From the NCBI GenBank assembly GCA_963377175.1, contig CAUJNA010002113.1, positions 557,501-621,500 of the forward strand: DNA of 64,000 nucleotides. Direction: 5' to 3'. Under the pieces are notes generated by a model, which saw only the letters and a list, made by a program, of their open reading frames with translations, was not told where the DNA came from and made no database searches. This document shows, piece by piece, positions 36,467 to 47,547 of the stretch (positions within the stretch are counted from its first letter, which is position 1; every line of letters starts with the position of its first letter). The DNA is from Effrenium voratum (Eukaryota; Sar; Dinophyceae; Suessiales; Symbiodiniaceae). The translations under genes and the position numbers were made by a program.

Positions 36467-36694
36467 GCGCAAAAAAAACTTGCTCGGCGCTGGGCAATGG
36501 GAAACTATGTTCTCAGGGGCGTCCCAAAGTGCAGTTCAGACACGGTTCCAAACGCGCAGTTCGTACTGCGTTCAACTCTGGGCGCACAAAAAAAAGCCTG
36601 CTCGGCGCTGGGCAATGGGAAACTATGTTCTCAGGGGCGTCCCAAAGTGCAGTTCAGACACGGCTCCAACGCGCAGTTCGTACTGCGTTCAACT
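36467..36694. repeat. Tandem duplication, ~115-bp unit
   Basis: 36467-36578 and 36582-36694 are nearly identical (GCTCGGCGCTGGGCAATGGG ... TACTGCGTTCAACTCT). Differences are limited to A-run length and single bases, so the duplication is recent. A TA run follows at 36712-36762. Confidence 0.85.
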
Positions 36695-37312
36695 CTTAAC
36701 GACACTTCGCCGATATATATATATATATATAGTATGTACATATATATATATACATATCTAAATATACATATGCAGAAACAAATAAGTATTTTACACGTAT
36801 GTACCGTTTGTATTGCGATTACCTTGCTCGCTATTGTGTTATCGTTATGCTCATTATTTCATGATTATACTCAGTGAGGGACCCTATCAACGAAGAAAAA
36901 ATAAAATGTGCCAACTCGACTTGTCCCCTCCAACCCAACTAGCGCAATACTCTACGCAGGATGGGTTAGTTTTGGCCCAAGCAGGGCCCCCCAAAACCCA
37001 AGCCTGAAGCCTGGCTTCTGGACACCTCTTTCCGCTTCTCTGCCAGCTGGCTGTGCAGCTGCTGGGAGCCCCTCTTTGCGGCCACAAATGGAACTTGTGT
37101 CAGGACATTTGTGTTCCTTTTTGTTGCGAAACAACCAGGGACGCCCGGGCTCACCTCAATCCCCCAACTGCACTTACTGTCAGCTGGGTGTCTGGGAAGC
37201 CGCCACCAGTGGATGGAAGATCAGCCGCAATGAAATTGGCTTTTCCAAACATAACGACGTTTTGTCCAGGGCAGGGTCCATAAACGACCGCAAAAAAAGA
37301 CATGTGACCTTT

Positions 37313-37650
37313 TCTACAGACCCAGTGATGTCAGCCAACTGTCAGCTGCGTTGCAGGTCAACAGTTCCATCACGCCGTTGGCGTGAGTGCTTGCGGCGGC
37401 TTCATCAGGACGTTCAATCTGCAGGGGCGCCCAGCATCAGCATGGATGGCAGAAAGTTCTTGGTGTCAAGTTCTACAAGACAATTGTACAAGACACTGTT
37501 TTCAGCCGAGCTACCCTTGGGGGGCTCAATTTCAGTGTGAAGAAAGCAAGGGGGTCACATGCAACTTGGAGGCTTGCTTTCCGTTTGACTTGGCGAACGC
37601 TAGGGGCTCCTCAACGCCGTCTCAAAAGGGGAGCCGCATGGCGGTGATTC
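37313..37650 (+). CDS. Two-exon gene fragment with a 42-bp intron; function unknown
   Basis: Exon to 37382 reads PSDVSQLSAALQVNSSITPLA and meets a perfect GTGAGT donor. The next exon starts at 37425 after CAATCTGCAG and continues in phase as GAQHQHGWQKVLGVKFY then FSRATLGGLNFSVKK to about 37650. The junction preserves frame (phase 2). No family recognised. A diverged second copy lies about 0.85-1 kb downstream. Confidence 0.5.
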
Positions 37651-38970
37651 GGCTGCAACTACGCGGGTTGGCACAGTGGAATGTGCAGCGCCCATGACTG
37701 TTTCACTTGGCAGCTCTGCCGCGCTCCTTCAACTTGCCCATTTCGTGTGTGTCAATTTTAGGGGCGCCGCCTTCTAGGGTGGCTGTATGGCTGTAAGGGT
37801 AGACTGAGTAAACCAAATGAGGCAAACCAAATAGAAAGGTGCTTGTTTTAGAATATTCCCGTGTGTCAAGTTTTGCCCTTGACGTGAATTGTAACCGCCT
37901 GGCGCGCATCAGGCGCGCCTGCTTCCAGCACTTCGGATGCCCACTCTGTCGTGACGGCCCCAGTGTAGCGATGTTCCACTTCGACTCTAGTCTTAGTCTC
38001 TGGCGAGTGTAAAAGCAGGCCAAACCCGGTATCATAGGAATTGCTGTTCAGAATTCCTGACGTTGCTGTGTTCGCATTTTGCGCTCAGGCCGTGAGCGCG
38101 ACCTGCGCCTTGAATGTCGCGCTGGTCTCAGCGCAGGCTAGAGTGCCATTGATGCGGTGGCATGTTCGGGGATGACACTCGTGTCCCTGCAAGGGGTGCC
38201 TTGCCTTGGCGGCACTAAGGGAGCCTCAAGTGGCGAGCAGCGTTCTGAGATCTTCAGCCTTGACCATCTGAAGCACATCAACGTCCGGTTGGGTCCCCAG
38301 TCCCACTCAGCGAGATTCTTTCCGCGAGAGCTGCGTTGCAGGTCAACACCAAGTCCGCCAGTGAGACTTCCAACCTGCAGGGCTCCCAGCGGCTCCCAGC
38401 ATCAGCGCTTTGAGGTGATAAGAATGTGCAACATTGTCTCCAAAAAAGCTCAAGTCCCATGTCGCTTGACTGTCTAGGGGCGCCGGATGTTCTGGCAGCA
38501 ACTAAGCGGGCGGACGCAGTGGACATGACGTGCGCAGGACCTTCAGTTTCCACGGCTAGCTTTCAGCTCAACTTGTTGTTCTTTATGCAGCTCGTGTGGG
38601 TCCGCGGGTGCCTCTGTTGGCCGTAAGTGTAACTCAGAATATGCAGATCAAGCAGATCGCGTAGGAAGGCACTTATGTCAGCGCATCCCACGCGTCAAGC
38701 TTCACGATTGACATGAAGCGTAACTGCCTGGCACACTCGCCTTGAATGCTGGCAATAGGTATGCCTGCTTCCAGCACTCGGGCCTTCTGTCGCGACGGCC
38801 CCAGGTATCATGTCGATTTGGCGTCTTGGAATTCCACTGCGAAAAGCCTTGATCAGACTTGGGCTGTGTCTGGAGCTTGCATTCAGGCGTGAACGCGACT
38901 TGCGCCTCCGATATCGCGCTGGCCTTACAGTGCCGCTAGTGTGGTGGTATAAGTGCTTTCGGGCCACGCT
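37330..38970. repeat. Two diverged tandem copies of a ~0.85 kb unit
   Basis: Blocks match in order: 37345-37450 with 38330-38405 (GCTGCGTTGCAGGTCAAC, CCCAGCATCAGC), 37645-37715 with 38495-38565, 37860-37975 with 38690-38815 (GCCTGCTTCCAGCACT, GACGGCCCCAG), and 38078-38165 with 38877-38950 (GAACGCGACTTGCGCC). The offset falls from about 985 to 800 bp, so deletions have accumulated. Confidence 0.7.
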
Positions 38971-39149
38971 GAACGCTGAAACTTTACATCCTTCGGCTCA
39001 GTCCGCCGACATTGTCCTCTCCCTTTTCTCCTTCTTCCTCTCTCCCTTGTCTCCCTTGTGTGTTCTGTCGTCCTCTCTCCCTCCCTCCGCTCCCCATCCT
39101 CCCCATCCCCCCAAGCCTCTGTCTCCCCAATCTACCTCTCTCGTATGTA

Positions 39150-39245
39150 AGTAAGTAAGTCACGAAGTAAGTATGTATGTATGTATGTATGTGTGTGTAT
39201 GTATGTACGTATGTATGTAGGTATGTATGTATGTATGTATGTATG

Positions 39246-39276
<31 letters not shown>

Positions 39277-40145
39277 TGTTTGTATGTATGTATGTATGCA
39301 CTGTATGCATTGTATGCATGTATGCATGTATGTATGTATGCATGTATGCAATGTATTGTATTCTACTGTATCGTATTGTAATGTAATGTAAATGTATGTA
39401 ATGTAATGTAATGTAATGTAATGTAATGTAATGTAATGTAATGTAATGTAATGTAATGTAATGTATGTATGTAATGTATGTATGTAATGGAATGTAATGT
39501 CATGTAATGTAATGCAATGGAATGTAACGTAATGTATGTATGTATGTATGTGTGTATGTATGTATGTATTTATGTATGTAATGTATGTGTCTATGTATGC
39601 ATGCATGTATGTATATTTTTTATGTATGTAGGTATGTAATGTATACACCTATGTAGTGTATGTATCTATGTATGTATGTATGTATATGTATATATTATGT
39701 TATGTCATGTTATGTTATGTCATGCTATGTATTGTAATGTAATGTAATGTAATGTAGTGTATGTATGTATGTAATGTAATGTAATGTAATGTAATGTAAT
39801 GTAATGTATGTATTTAGTGTATGTATGTATGTATGTATGTATGTATGTATGTTACGTAATGTATGTGTGTAATGTATGGTGGCATGTATGTAATGTAGTG
39901 TAATGTAATGTAATGTAATGTATGTATATAATGTATATAATGTATGTATGTATGTATGTATGTATGTATGTATGTATGTACGTACGTACGTACGTATGTA
40001 TGTATGTATGTATGTAATGTATGTATGCATGTATGTAATGTAATGTAATGTAATGTAATGGAATGTAATGTAACGTAATGTAATGTAATGTAATGTAATG
40101 TAATGTAGTGGTATGTATGTATGTATGTGTGTATGTATGTGTGTC
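39150..40145. repeat. ATGT / AATGT microsatellite tract, ~1 kb
   Basis: Alternating blocks of (ATGT)n and (AATGT)n with sporadic ACGT and ATGC variants. Block switching suggests repeated slippage and expansion. All ORFs here are repeat artefacts. Confidence 0.95.
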
Positions 40146-40399
40146 AACGTTTTCGCAAAAAGGATGTTAAGACAACACTGAGTTTCTTTTAAGGTTTCAG
40201 CAAAAAAGGAAGCGCAACGCCAACGCCGGGGACCCCCTGTTTCTCCAGAGCCGCTCCCCAAAGACTGTTTTTTTATCAGACCGTCACTGAATTGCCGCGC
40301 GGTACGGGGGGCGGCCCCCAAACCTTATGTAATTGACGTGTCCCGGGGGGGTTAGGGGGGGGGTTATCCTCTCTCCTCTCTTTGGTCTCCGGCACGCCG

Positions 40400-42200
40400 A
40401 ACAATGTCGGCGGTTTTCAGCACTCATGTGAGACGAGACGCAAAAGCTGACGACAAGACACAGTTGCTCTGCAGCGGCGTGCCAAACTGAATTTGGATAC
40501 GCCTACGGGCCTACGGGAAGACCAGTTCTAAAAGTGCACTGGCTGTTGTTTCAGCGCGAAATGGCTTCTTCTAATTTCGCGCGCACACACGCGCGCACAC
40601 ACGCCGAGTTTTTGTAACTGGACACTGGAGCGCCGTCATAGTAGAGCCCGCTGTTGCCTGCTCAGTGGCTTCTTTGTATTTTCACACGCGCCACTATTTT
40701 CTGGGACTAGATGCTGGCGCGCCGTCATTTGCCGGACTCACCGGCGCGAGCAATAGAGCAGTCCTGCCATCGTCTGCCCGCGTGAAGTAACTTCACACGC
40801 CGCAAATGTCTGTGACCTTGCACTGGCGCGCCGTCGTTGTTCTTTGCCTGGCTACGCAGAGGGAAGGCGCGCCGCCATTTGCAGGCACTTTGCTTTGCTA
40901 CTGCTTTGCTATACTACTTCCGAATGCCGCAGAAACTCCAGCACTCATGCGAGCTGCAGATAGATAGATGAAGGAACAACTGCTTTGTAGCGGCAGCCCA
41001 CCAAAGACGCACTGGCACGCCAGAAGACAAGCTCCACAAATGCACTGGCTTTTGTTTCAGGGACAACTGGCTGCGTTACAGTGAACGTTTTTTTCGCTGG
41101 CTCAAAACAACTCTCCACAGTTAATATTTACATTGTTTTTTGCATTGGCGAGGGGGGGCAGGACAGGCCATTAATTCGCAGAGGCTTAAACTCACGACCC
41201 CCAAGCGAGCTTCTTGGCTAGGCGGCGGCCGGTAAACCAGTCCTGCCGTCGTGCCTGCGCGAAGTGGTTGTTTTCCTTTCGCACCTAGCACGAGTTTCTC
41301 TGACTACATGCATAGCAATGAGTTGTAGGCCAGTAGAGCAGTCCTGCCGTCATCTGCACACGCGAACCACGAGCTTCTTTGACTAGAGATAGGCGCCCCG
41401 CAGTCGAGAAGTCTTGCCGTCATCTGCCTGCAAAGCGATGTTTGTTTACTGCGCGCACACACACACACCATGTCTGTCCAAGCGGTAGAACAGTCTTGTC
41501 GGCATCTGCCTGCGAACTCGAATTTCGTTATAGCTTCGCACATGTGGAATTGCTGTGGCAAAACACTGGTGCAGTAAAGCAGCCTTGCCGTCACTTACCT
41601 GCAAAGCATCTTCTACTTACTTTCACACAGACACACACACAGACAAACACGCCACGCGTGTCTCTGACTATTGGCGCGCCGTTGCGTGTTGTTTGTCCAG
41701 AGTCTGGCTAAGCAGAGGGCGCGCCGTCATTTGCCGGCGCTCTGCATTGCCGTCGGTTTTCCGTGCTTTGATTGCCGCATTGAGTGCTGGAACGCCAGCA
41801 CGCAGTCGAAGCCCAAACTGGCGCCAAGGACCAGGGGTGTGCGCTGCTATTGCCTTGCTGCACTGCTGTCGACTCCAGCACTCACGCAAAGCGCAAGCTG
41901 GTGACAAAGAGCAACTGCTACGCAACGGCGGCCCATCAGCAAGAAGACCGGCTCCAAAAACTCTTGAAACGAGCTTCTCGGCTGGGCGGCGATTTCTCGG
42001 CGCGTGCCGTCAATTGTCGGCGGCAGAGCAGCTATGCCGTGATCTAGTTGAGCGAAATGATTTCTATTAGTTTCGCCCAAGCTGCGAGTTTTGGCGACTG
42101 GACACGCCATCATTTGTTGGCGCGAGCGGCAGGGCGGTTCTCCTATCATCGGCCATGCGACTTCTGTAAGTTTCACGCTCAGCGCGCTCAGTGCAGCAGT
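40400..42200. repeat. Dispersed short-repeat region (GCGCGCCGTC / CAGTCCTGCCGTC family)
   Basis: Many copies of two motifs recur at irregular spacing: (G)GCGCGCCGTCATTTG and AGAGCAGTCCTGCCGTCATCTGC. Examples of the second are near 40755, 41235, 41335, 41408, 41485 and 41575. No gene seen. Confidence 0.7.
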
Positions 42201-45200
42201 CGCGCGCGCCGAAATGTCGGCGCGCGCGCCGACAAAGCATGTGTGCACAAACACGTGAAAAGAAACACTCATATTGCGCAGGCAGATGAAAGCAAGACTA
42301 TTATATCGCTGGCTACTTTGTCGCGGCAGCATGTAGTCGTATAACTGGTGAAGTTAGTCGAAGAAAAACAAGGCAAAAGAAAACACATCGCACACCATGT
42401 GGCACACACACACACGTCAACAAAACGTGTTTCGCGCGCCGACCGACAAATGTCGGCGCGCGCGCGCCGACAAATGACGGCGCGGCAGCATGTGCGCACA
42501 AACAGGAAAAATGAACACTGCAATCAGAAGTAGGACCTCATGCTGCCGCGACATAGTAGCCAGGGATATAGTAGTCTTGCTTTCCTTCGTTTGCGCGATA
42601 TGTTTGTTTCGTTCCACGTGTTCGTGCGCGTATGCGTGCCGACATTTGGCACGCGCCAACATTTACACGTTTTGTTGACGTGCGTGTGTGTGTGTGTGCC
42701 ACATGGTGTGCGATGTGCTTTCTTTTCCCTTCTTTTTCTTCGACTAACTTCATCAGTTATACGACTACATGCTGCCGCGACAAAGTAGCCAGCGATATAA
42801 TAATCTTGCTTTCATTTGCCTGCGCAATATGTTTGTTTCTTTTTGCGTGTTTGTGCACACATGCTGGCGCGCCGACATTTGTCGGCGATTTGTCGGCGCG
42901 CAAGGAACACGTTTTGTCGACGTATATATATGCGCCGTAATGCGTGCGATGTGCTTTCTTTTGATTTGTTGTTCTTCAACTAACCTCACCAGTTATACGA
43001 TTACATGCTGCCGCGACAGAGTAGCCTGCGATATAGTAGTATTGCTTTCATTGCCTGCGCAATATGTTTGTTTCTTTTTGCGTGTTTGTGCACACATGCT
43101 GGCGCCGACAAATGTCGGCGCGCAAGGAACATGTTTTGTCGACGTTTGTCTATATATATATATATGTGTGCCGCAATGCGTGCGATGTGCTTTCTTTTGT
43201 TATGTTTTCTTCAACTAACATCACCAGTTATACGATTACATGCTGCCGCGACAAAGTAGCCTGCGATATAGTAGTATTGCTTTCATTTGCCTGCGCAATA
43301 TGTTTGTTTCTTTTTTGCGTGTTTGTGCACACATGCTGGCGCGCCGACATTTGTCGCGCGCGCGCGCCGACAAATGTCGGCGCGCAAGAAACACGTTTTC
43401 TCGACGCATATATATGTGCCGCAATGCGTGCGATGTGCTTTCTTTTGATTTGTTTTTCTTCGACTCACCTCAACAGTTATACGATTACATGCTGCCGCGA
43501 CAAAGTAGCCTACGATATATTAGTATTGCTTTCATTTGCTTGCGCAATATGTTTGTTTCTTTTTGCGTGTTTCACATGCTGGCGCGCCGACATTTGTCGG
43601 CGCGCGCGCGCGACAAATGTCGTCGCGCAAGGAACACGTTTTGTCAACGTATATATATATATATGTGTGCCGCAATGTGTGCGATGCGCCTTGTTTTGTT
43701 ATGTTTTTCTTCAACTAACCTCACCAATTATACGATTACATGCTGCCGCGACAAAGTTGCCTGCGATATAGTAGCATTTTTATTTGTTTGCGCAATATGT
43801 TTGCTTTTTTGCGTGTTTGTGCACACATGCTGGCGCGCCGACATTTGTCGGGCGCGCGCCGACAAATGTCGGCGCGCAAGGAACACGTTTTGTCGACGTA
43901 TATATATGTGTGCCGCAATGCGTGCGATGTGCTTTCTTTTGTTTTGTTTTTCTTCAACTAACCTCACCAGTTATACGATTACATGCTGCCGCGACAAAGT
44001 AGCCTGCGATATAGTAGCATTCTTTCATTTGCCTGCGCAATATGTTTGTTTCTTTTTTGCGTGTTTGTGCACACATGCTGGCGCCGACAAATGTCGGCGC
44101 GCAAGAAACACGTTTTCTCGACGCATATATATATGTGCCGCAATGCGTGCGATGTGCTTTCTTTTGATTTGTTTTTCTTCGACTCACCTCAACAGTTATA
44201 CGATTACATGCTGCCGCGACAAAGTAGCCTACGATATATTAGTACTGCTTTCGTTTGCTTGCGCAATATGTTTGTTTCTTTTTGCGTGTTTCACATGCTG
44301 GCGCGCGCCGACATTGGCGCGCAAGAAACACGTTTTCTCGACGCATATATATGTGCCGCAATGCGTGCGATGTGCTTTCTTTTGATTTGTTTTTCTTCGA
44401 CTCACCTCAACAGTTATACGATTACATGCTGCCGCGACAAAGTAGCCTACGATATATTAGTATTGCTTTCAGTTGCTTGCGCAATATGTTTGTTTCTTTT
44501 TGCGTGTTTCACATGCTGGCGCGCGCCGACAAATGTCGGCGCGCAAGGAACACGTTTTGTCAACGTATATATGTGTGTGCCGCAATGTGTGCGATGTGCC
44601 TTGTTTTGTTATGTTTTTCTTCAACTAACCTCACCACTTATACGATTACATGCTGCCGCGACAAAGTTGCCTGCGATATAGTAGCATTCTTTCATTTGCC
44701 TGCGCAATATGTTTGCTTTTTTTGCGTGTTTCTTCCCACATGCTGGCGCGCGCCGACAAATGTCGGCGCGCAAGGAACACGTTTTGTCGACGTATATATA
44801 TGTGTGCCGTAATGCGTGCGATGTGCTTTCTTTTGTTATGTTTTTGTTCCACTAACCTCACCAATTATACGATTACATGCTGCCGCGACAAAGTAGCCTG
44901 CGATATAGTAGCATTCTTTCACTTGCCTGCGCAATATGTTTGTTTCTTTTTTGCGTGTTTGTGCGCACATGCTGACATTTGTCGGCGCGCGTCGGCGCGC
45001 GCGCCGACAAATGTCGGCGCGCAAGAAACGCGCGCGCCGACACATGTCGGCGCGCAAAGAACACGTTTTGTCGACGTTTGTCTATATATATATGTGCCGC
45101 AATGCGTGCGATGTGCTTTCTTTTGATTTGTTTTTCTTCAACTAACCTCACCAGTTATACGATTACATGCTGCCGCGACAAAGTAGCCTGCGATATAATG

Positions 45201-45790
45201 ATATAGTAGTATTGCTGTCATTTGCCTGCGCAATATGTTTGTTTCTTTTTGCGTGTTTGTGTACACATGCTGGCGCGCCGACAAATGGTCGGCGCGCGCG
45301 CCGACAAATGTCGGCGCGCAAGAAACACGTTTTGTCGACGCATATATGTGTGCCGCAATGCGTGCGATGTGCTTTCTTTTCATTGTTTTTCTTCGACTAA
45401 CCTCACCAGTTATACGATTACATGCTGCCGCGACAAAGTAGCCTGCGATATAGTAGTATTGCTTTCATTTGCCTGAGCAAGCATTCGGAAAGCCCGGCGA
45501 AGCCACTCCGCGAAGCCATAGTGTTGCCGCGAAGCCTTGCGAAGCCAACGACTTCTGGCCCCGCGAAGCCCTCCGCGTGTTTCTTTTTGCGTGTTTGTGC
45601 ACACATGCCGGCGGCCGCGCCGACATGTGTTTTTCTTTAATTCACTTCAGTCAGTTGTATGGTTACATGCTGCCGCGACAAAGTAGCCCGCGACACAGTA
45701 GTCTTTCTTTCATTTCCCTTTGCAATATGTTTGCTTATTTTCACGTGTTTGAGCACACATGCTGCCGCGTCGTGATTTGTCGGCGCGCGG
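42200..45790. repeat. Tandem satellite, ~240-bp units with GC palindromes
   Basis: The anchor CATGCTGCCGCG occurs in forward orientation at 42539, 42768, 43004, 43239, 43488, 43739, 43982, 44217, 44425, 44649, 44876, 45166, 45421 and 45666 (spacing 208-290 bp). Inverted copies precede it, with anchors ending near 42333 and 42492. Each unit contains a palindrome with arms GCGCGCCGACA and TGTCGGCGCGC around AA (sometimes duplicated or shortened), a TA run, and TTCTTCAACTAACCTCACCAG. Long open frames through the array are periodic peptides and not genes. Confidence 0.9.
45532..45578. repeat. GCGAAGCC repeat block, exact copy at 56165
   Basis: Forty-seven bases here are identical to 56165-56211. 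The surrounding 45488-45578 contains several GCGAAGCC units. It interrupts a unit of the palindrome satellite, so it looks inserted. Confidence 0.8.
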
Positions 45791-47080
45791 CGCGCGGGTA
45801 AGCCGTCTTGTTGACGTGTGTGTGTGCGATGGAGCTTATTGTACTTCCTTGTCCTAAACTTGAAACATATCTGCGATTACATGCATGTGTGTGATTTGGC
45901 TTCTTTTCCTTTTCTTTTCAACCTTAACTTCACTCAAATCTGTGACGACATGCCGCCGTGCTGTCATTTGTAGGCGCGCGTGCGTGCAGGAAAGCAGTCC
46001 GGTCTACATATGTGTACGATCGGGTTTTTATGCAATGTCTTTCTACTTGCGCCAGTTCTGTGTGTTTACATGCTGCCGCGCCCTCATTTGTCGGCGCACA
46101 GGAAAACAGTCCGGGCATTATTTGTTAGCGATGTGCTTGTCGTCAATAAGAAACACACACAAATCTAGTTTTTGTTTACCTGCGAGTGCTTGCCTTGAAG
46201 CCACAACTACCTGGAATAACCGCTCACTTCGCTCGAAATTTTGACTACGTGCTGCCTAGCAGTCTTGCCGGCATTCGCCTGCGAGGTGGTTTTTGTTTAT
46301 CCAAGCGGTCCAAGCGCGCAGCTGGTTTTATTGAGTAGTTACATGCCTTGCCGTCGTTTGCGTCACATGTCACATGTTGGCGCGCGCAGTAAAGCAGTCC
46401 TGCCGTTCTCTTGCCCTATTCGTGCGGCGTCGATTGCCTGGCTACGCGGAGGTACTGCCTAGCTTTGCTTTTTCGATTGCCGCGCGCGCTGCAATTACAG
46501 CCCTTGCGCGAAGCGTAAACTGAAGCGAGGTGCGTTTGCAGGGTCATTTTGGCTACGCCTGCACAAAGACAAGTTCTGAAAAAGGCGCTGGCTTTTGGCC
46601 CAAGAGCATGCCAGTTTGTGAGCGGGGAGAGCAGTAGAGCAGTCCTGCCGTCAGGGGCCTTCATAAAGTGTTTTCTTTTAGCTTCGCGCCCATCACAGTG
46701 ACCAGCATTTAGGAGCAACTGCTACAGTGGCGACCTACTTTAGAGGTGCAGGCTATGCCTTGGTAGGTGCTTAGACACGCATGCCTTCAAAGCACATTGG
46801 ACACGGCAGCTGAACTTACGGAAGGAGCAGACTACTCGATCGGGGGTCTGACGCCCCAAGAAAGATCATGCCAAATGTAGGGAATTGCAAAAATAATGAG
46901 CGCTTGTCGTCTGTGCTTGGCGCCGGCTGCTTCCTGGTGCAGGTGCGTTTCCTCACGGGCTAGTCCGCGACGTGCTGCGCGGGCTCAGTTAGCTTGATGG
47001 GGGTGAGTCAGAGCTTGCGCGTCGTGGAGTTGCAGCGGCCACATGCAGCGCTGCTTGCCAAGATCCTTGCAAGACTGAGC
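45791..47080. repeat. Continuation of dispersed short-repeat region
   Basis: CAGTC(C/T)TGCCG motifs recur near 46252, 46390 and 46632, with further ACATGCTGCCGCG remnants near 45950 and 46070. No gene is visible before 47.1 kb. Confidence 0.6.
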
Positions 47081-47135
47081 TTTGTGCATTTTGCGTCCCG
47101 TGCGCAGCAGCATTTGGATTTCAATCTTCTTATCC

Positions 47136-47547
47136 ATGGTGCCTCATCCTAACTTGGCCATGAGCCGCACAGCCTTCTCCGCCACAGCATCCTGCGACTT
47201 TACAGCGCCTTTGGTTGGCCAGACGTTCTTTACAAGCGAGGAGAAAGCAGCCGTGCATTACCTGAGAGGTGAGGCTCGCAAGTTTCTCGGCATGAAAGGA
47301 CCGTTGTGGCAAAACACCTTGCGCCGCCGCTTTGTTGCCAAGGTTGGGCTTGAGCGTCAGCAACGGGCAGCCTGGAGGTCTGAGGTACCGCAAATCTCAG
47401 ACTCCAGGCCGGGCGACGCAGCGCCGCTGGTTGCCAACTCCTCCCTTGTTTGCTGTTCTGCTGCATTCTCTGAAGTGACGCCTGTGGCTTGCAACTTGTT
47501 TCACGACGCACGGCCATTCCTGTCATCTCAACGAGAGCTTAGAATTA
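47136..47547 (+). CDS. Gene T exon 1
   Basis: Contains a serine/alanine start, SEEKAAVHYLRGEARKFLG and VGLERQQRAAW. It ends at ATTA|GTGAGT, a textbook donor, in phase 1. Confidence 0.6.

Noticed and set aside
36908..37540. 210-codon frame at 36908
   Set aside because: It reads straight through a strong GTGAGT donor at 37383 and a matching acceptor. The spliced reading in another frame is more coherent.
39160..40321. Minus-strand ORFs of Tyr-Ile-His-Thr type
   Set aside because: They are translations of the ATGT/AATGT microsatellite. The same applies to 31293-31824 (Tyr-Val-Cys-Met) and 59574-59833 (Phe-Leu-Pro-Ser).
41150..41230. tRNA-like segment on the minus strand (GGGTCGTGAGTTTAAGCC resembling a B box)
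   Set aside because: The acceptor and D arms cannot be paired convincingly and no anticodon loop is clear. It may be a tRNA-derived SINE remnant, but the evidence is too weak.
43064..44385. Long open frames (up to 381 codons) through the palindrome satellite
   Set aside because: The translated peptide is periodic with the DNA repeat (MLPRQSS... each unit), frames switch with unit length, and both strands are open. This is a repeat artefact.
42200..45790. CRISPR array
   Set aside because: Units are long and repeat throughout, with no unique spacers, in a eukaryotic context with no cas genes.
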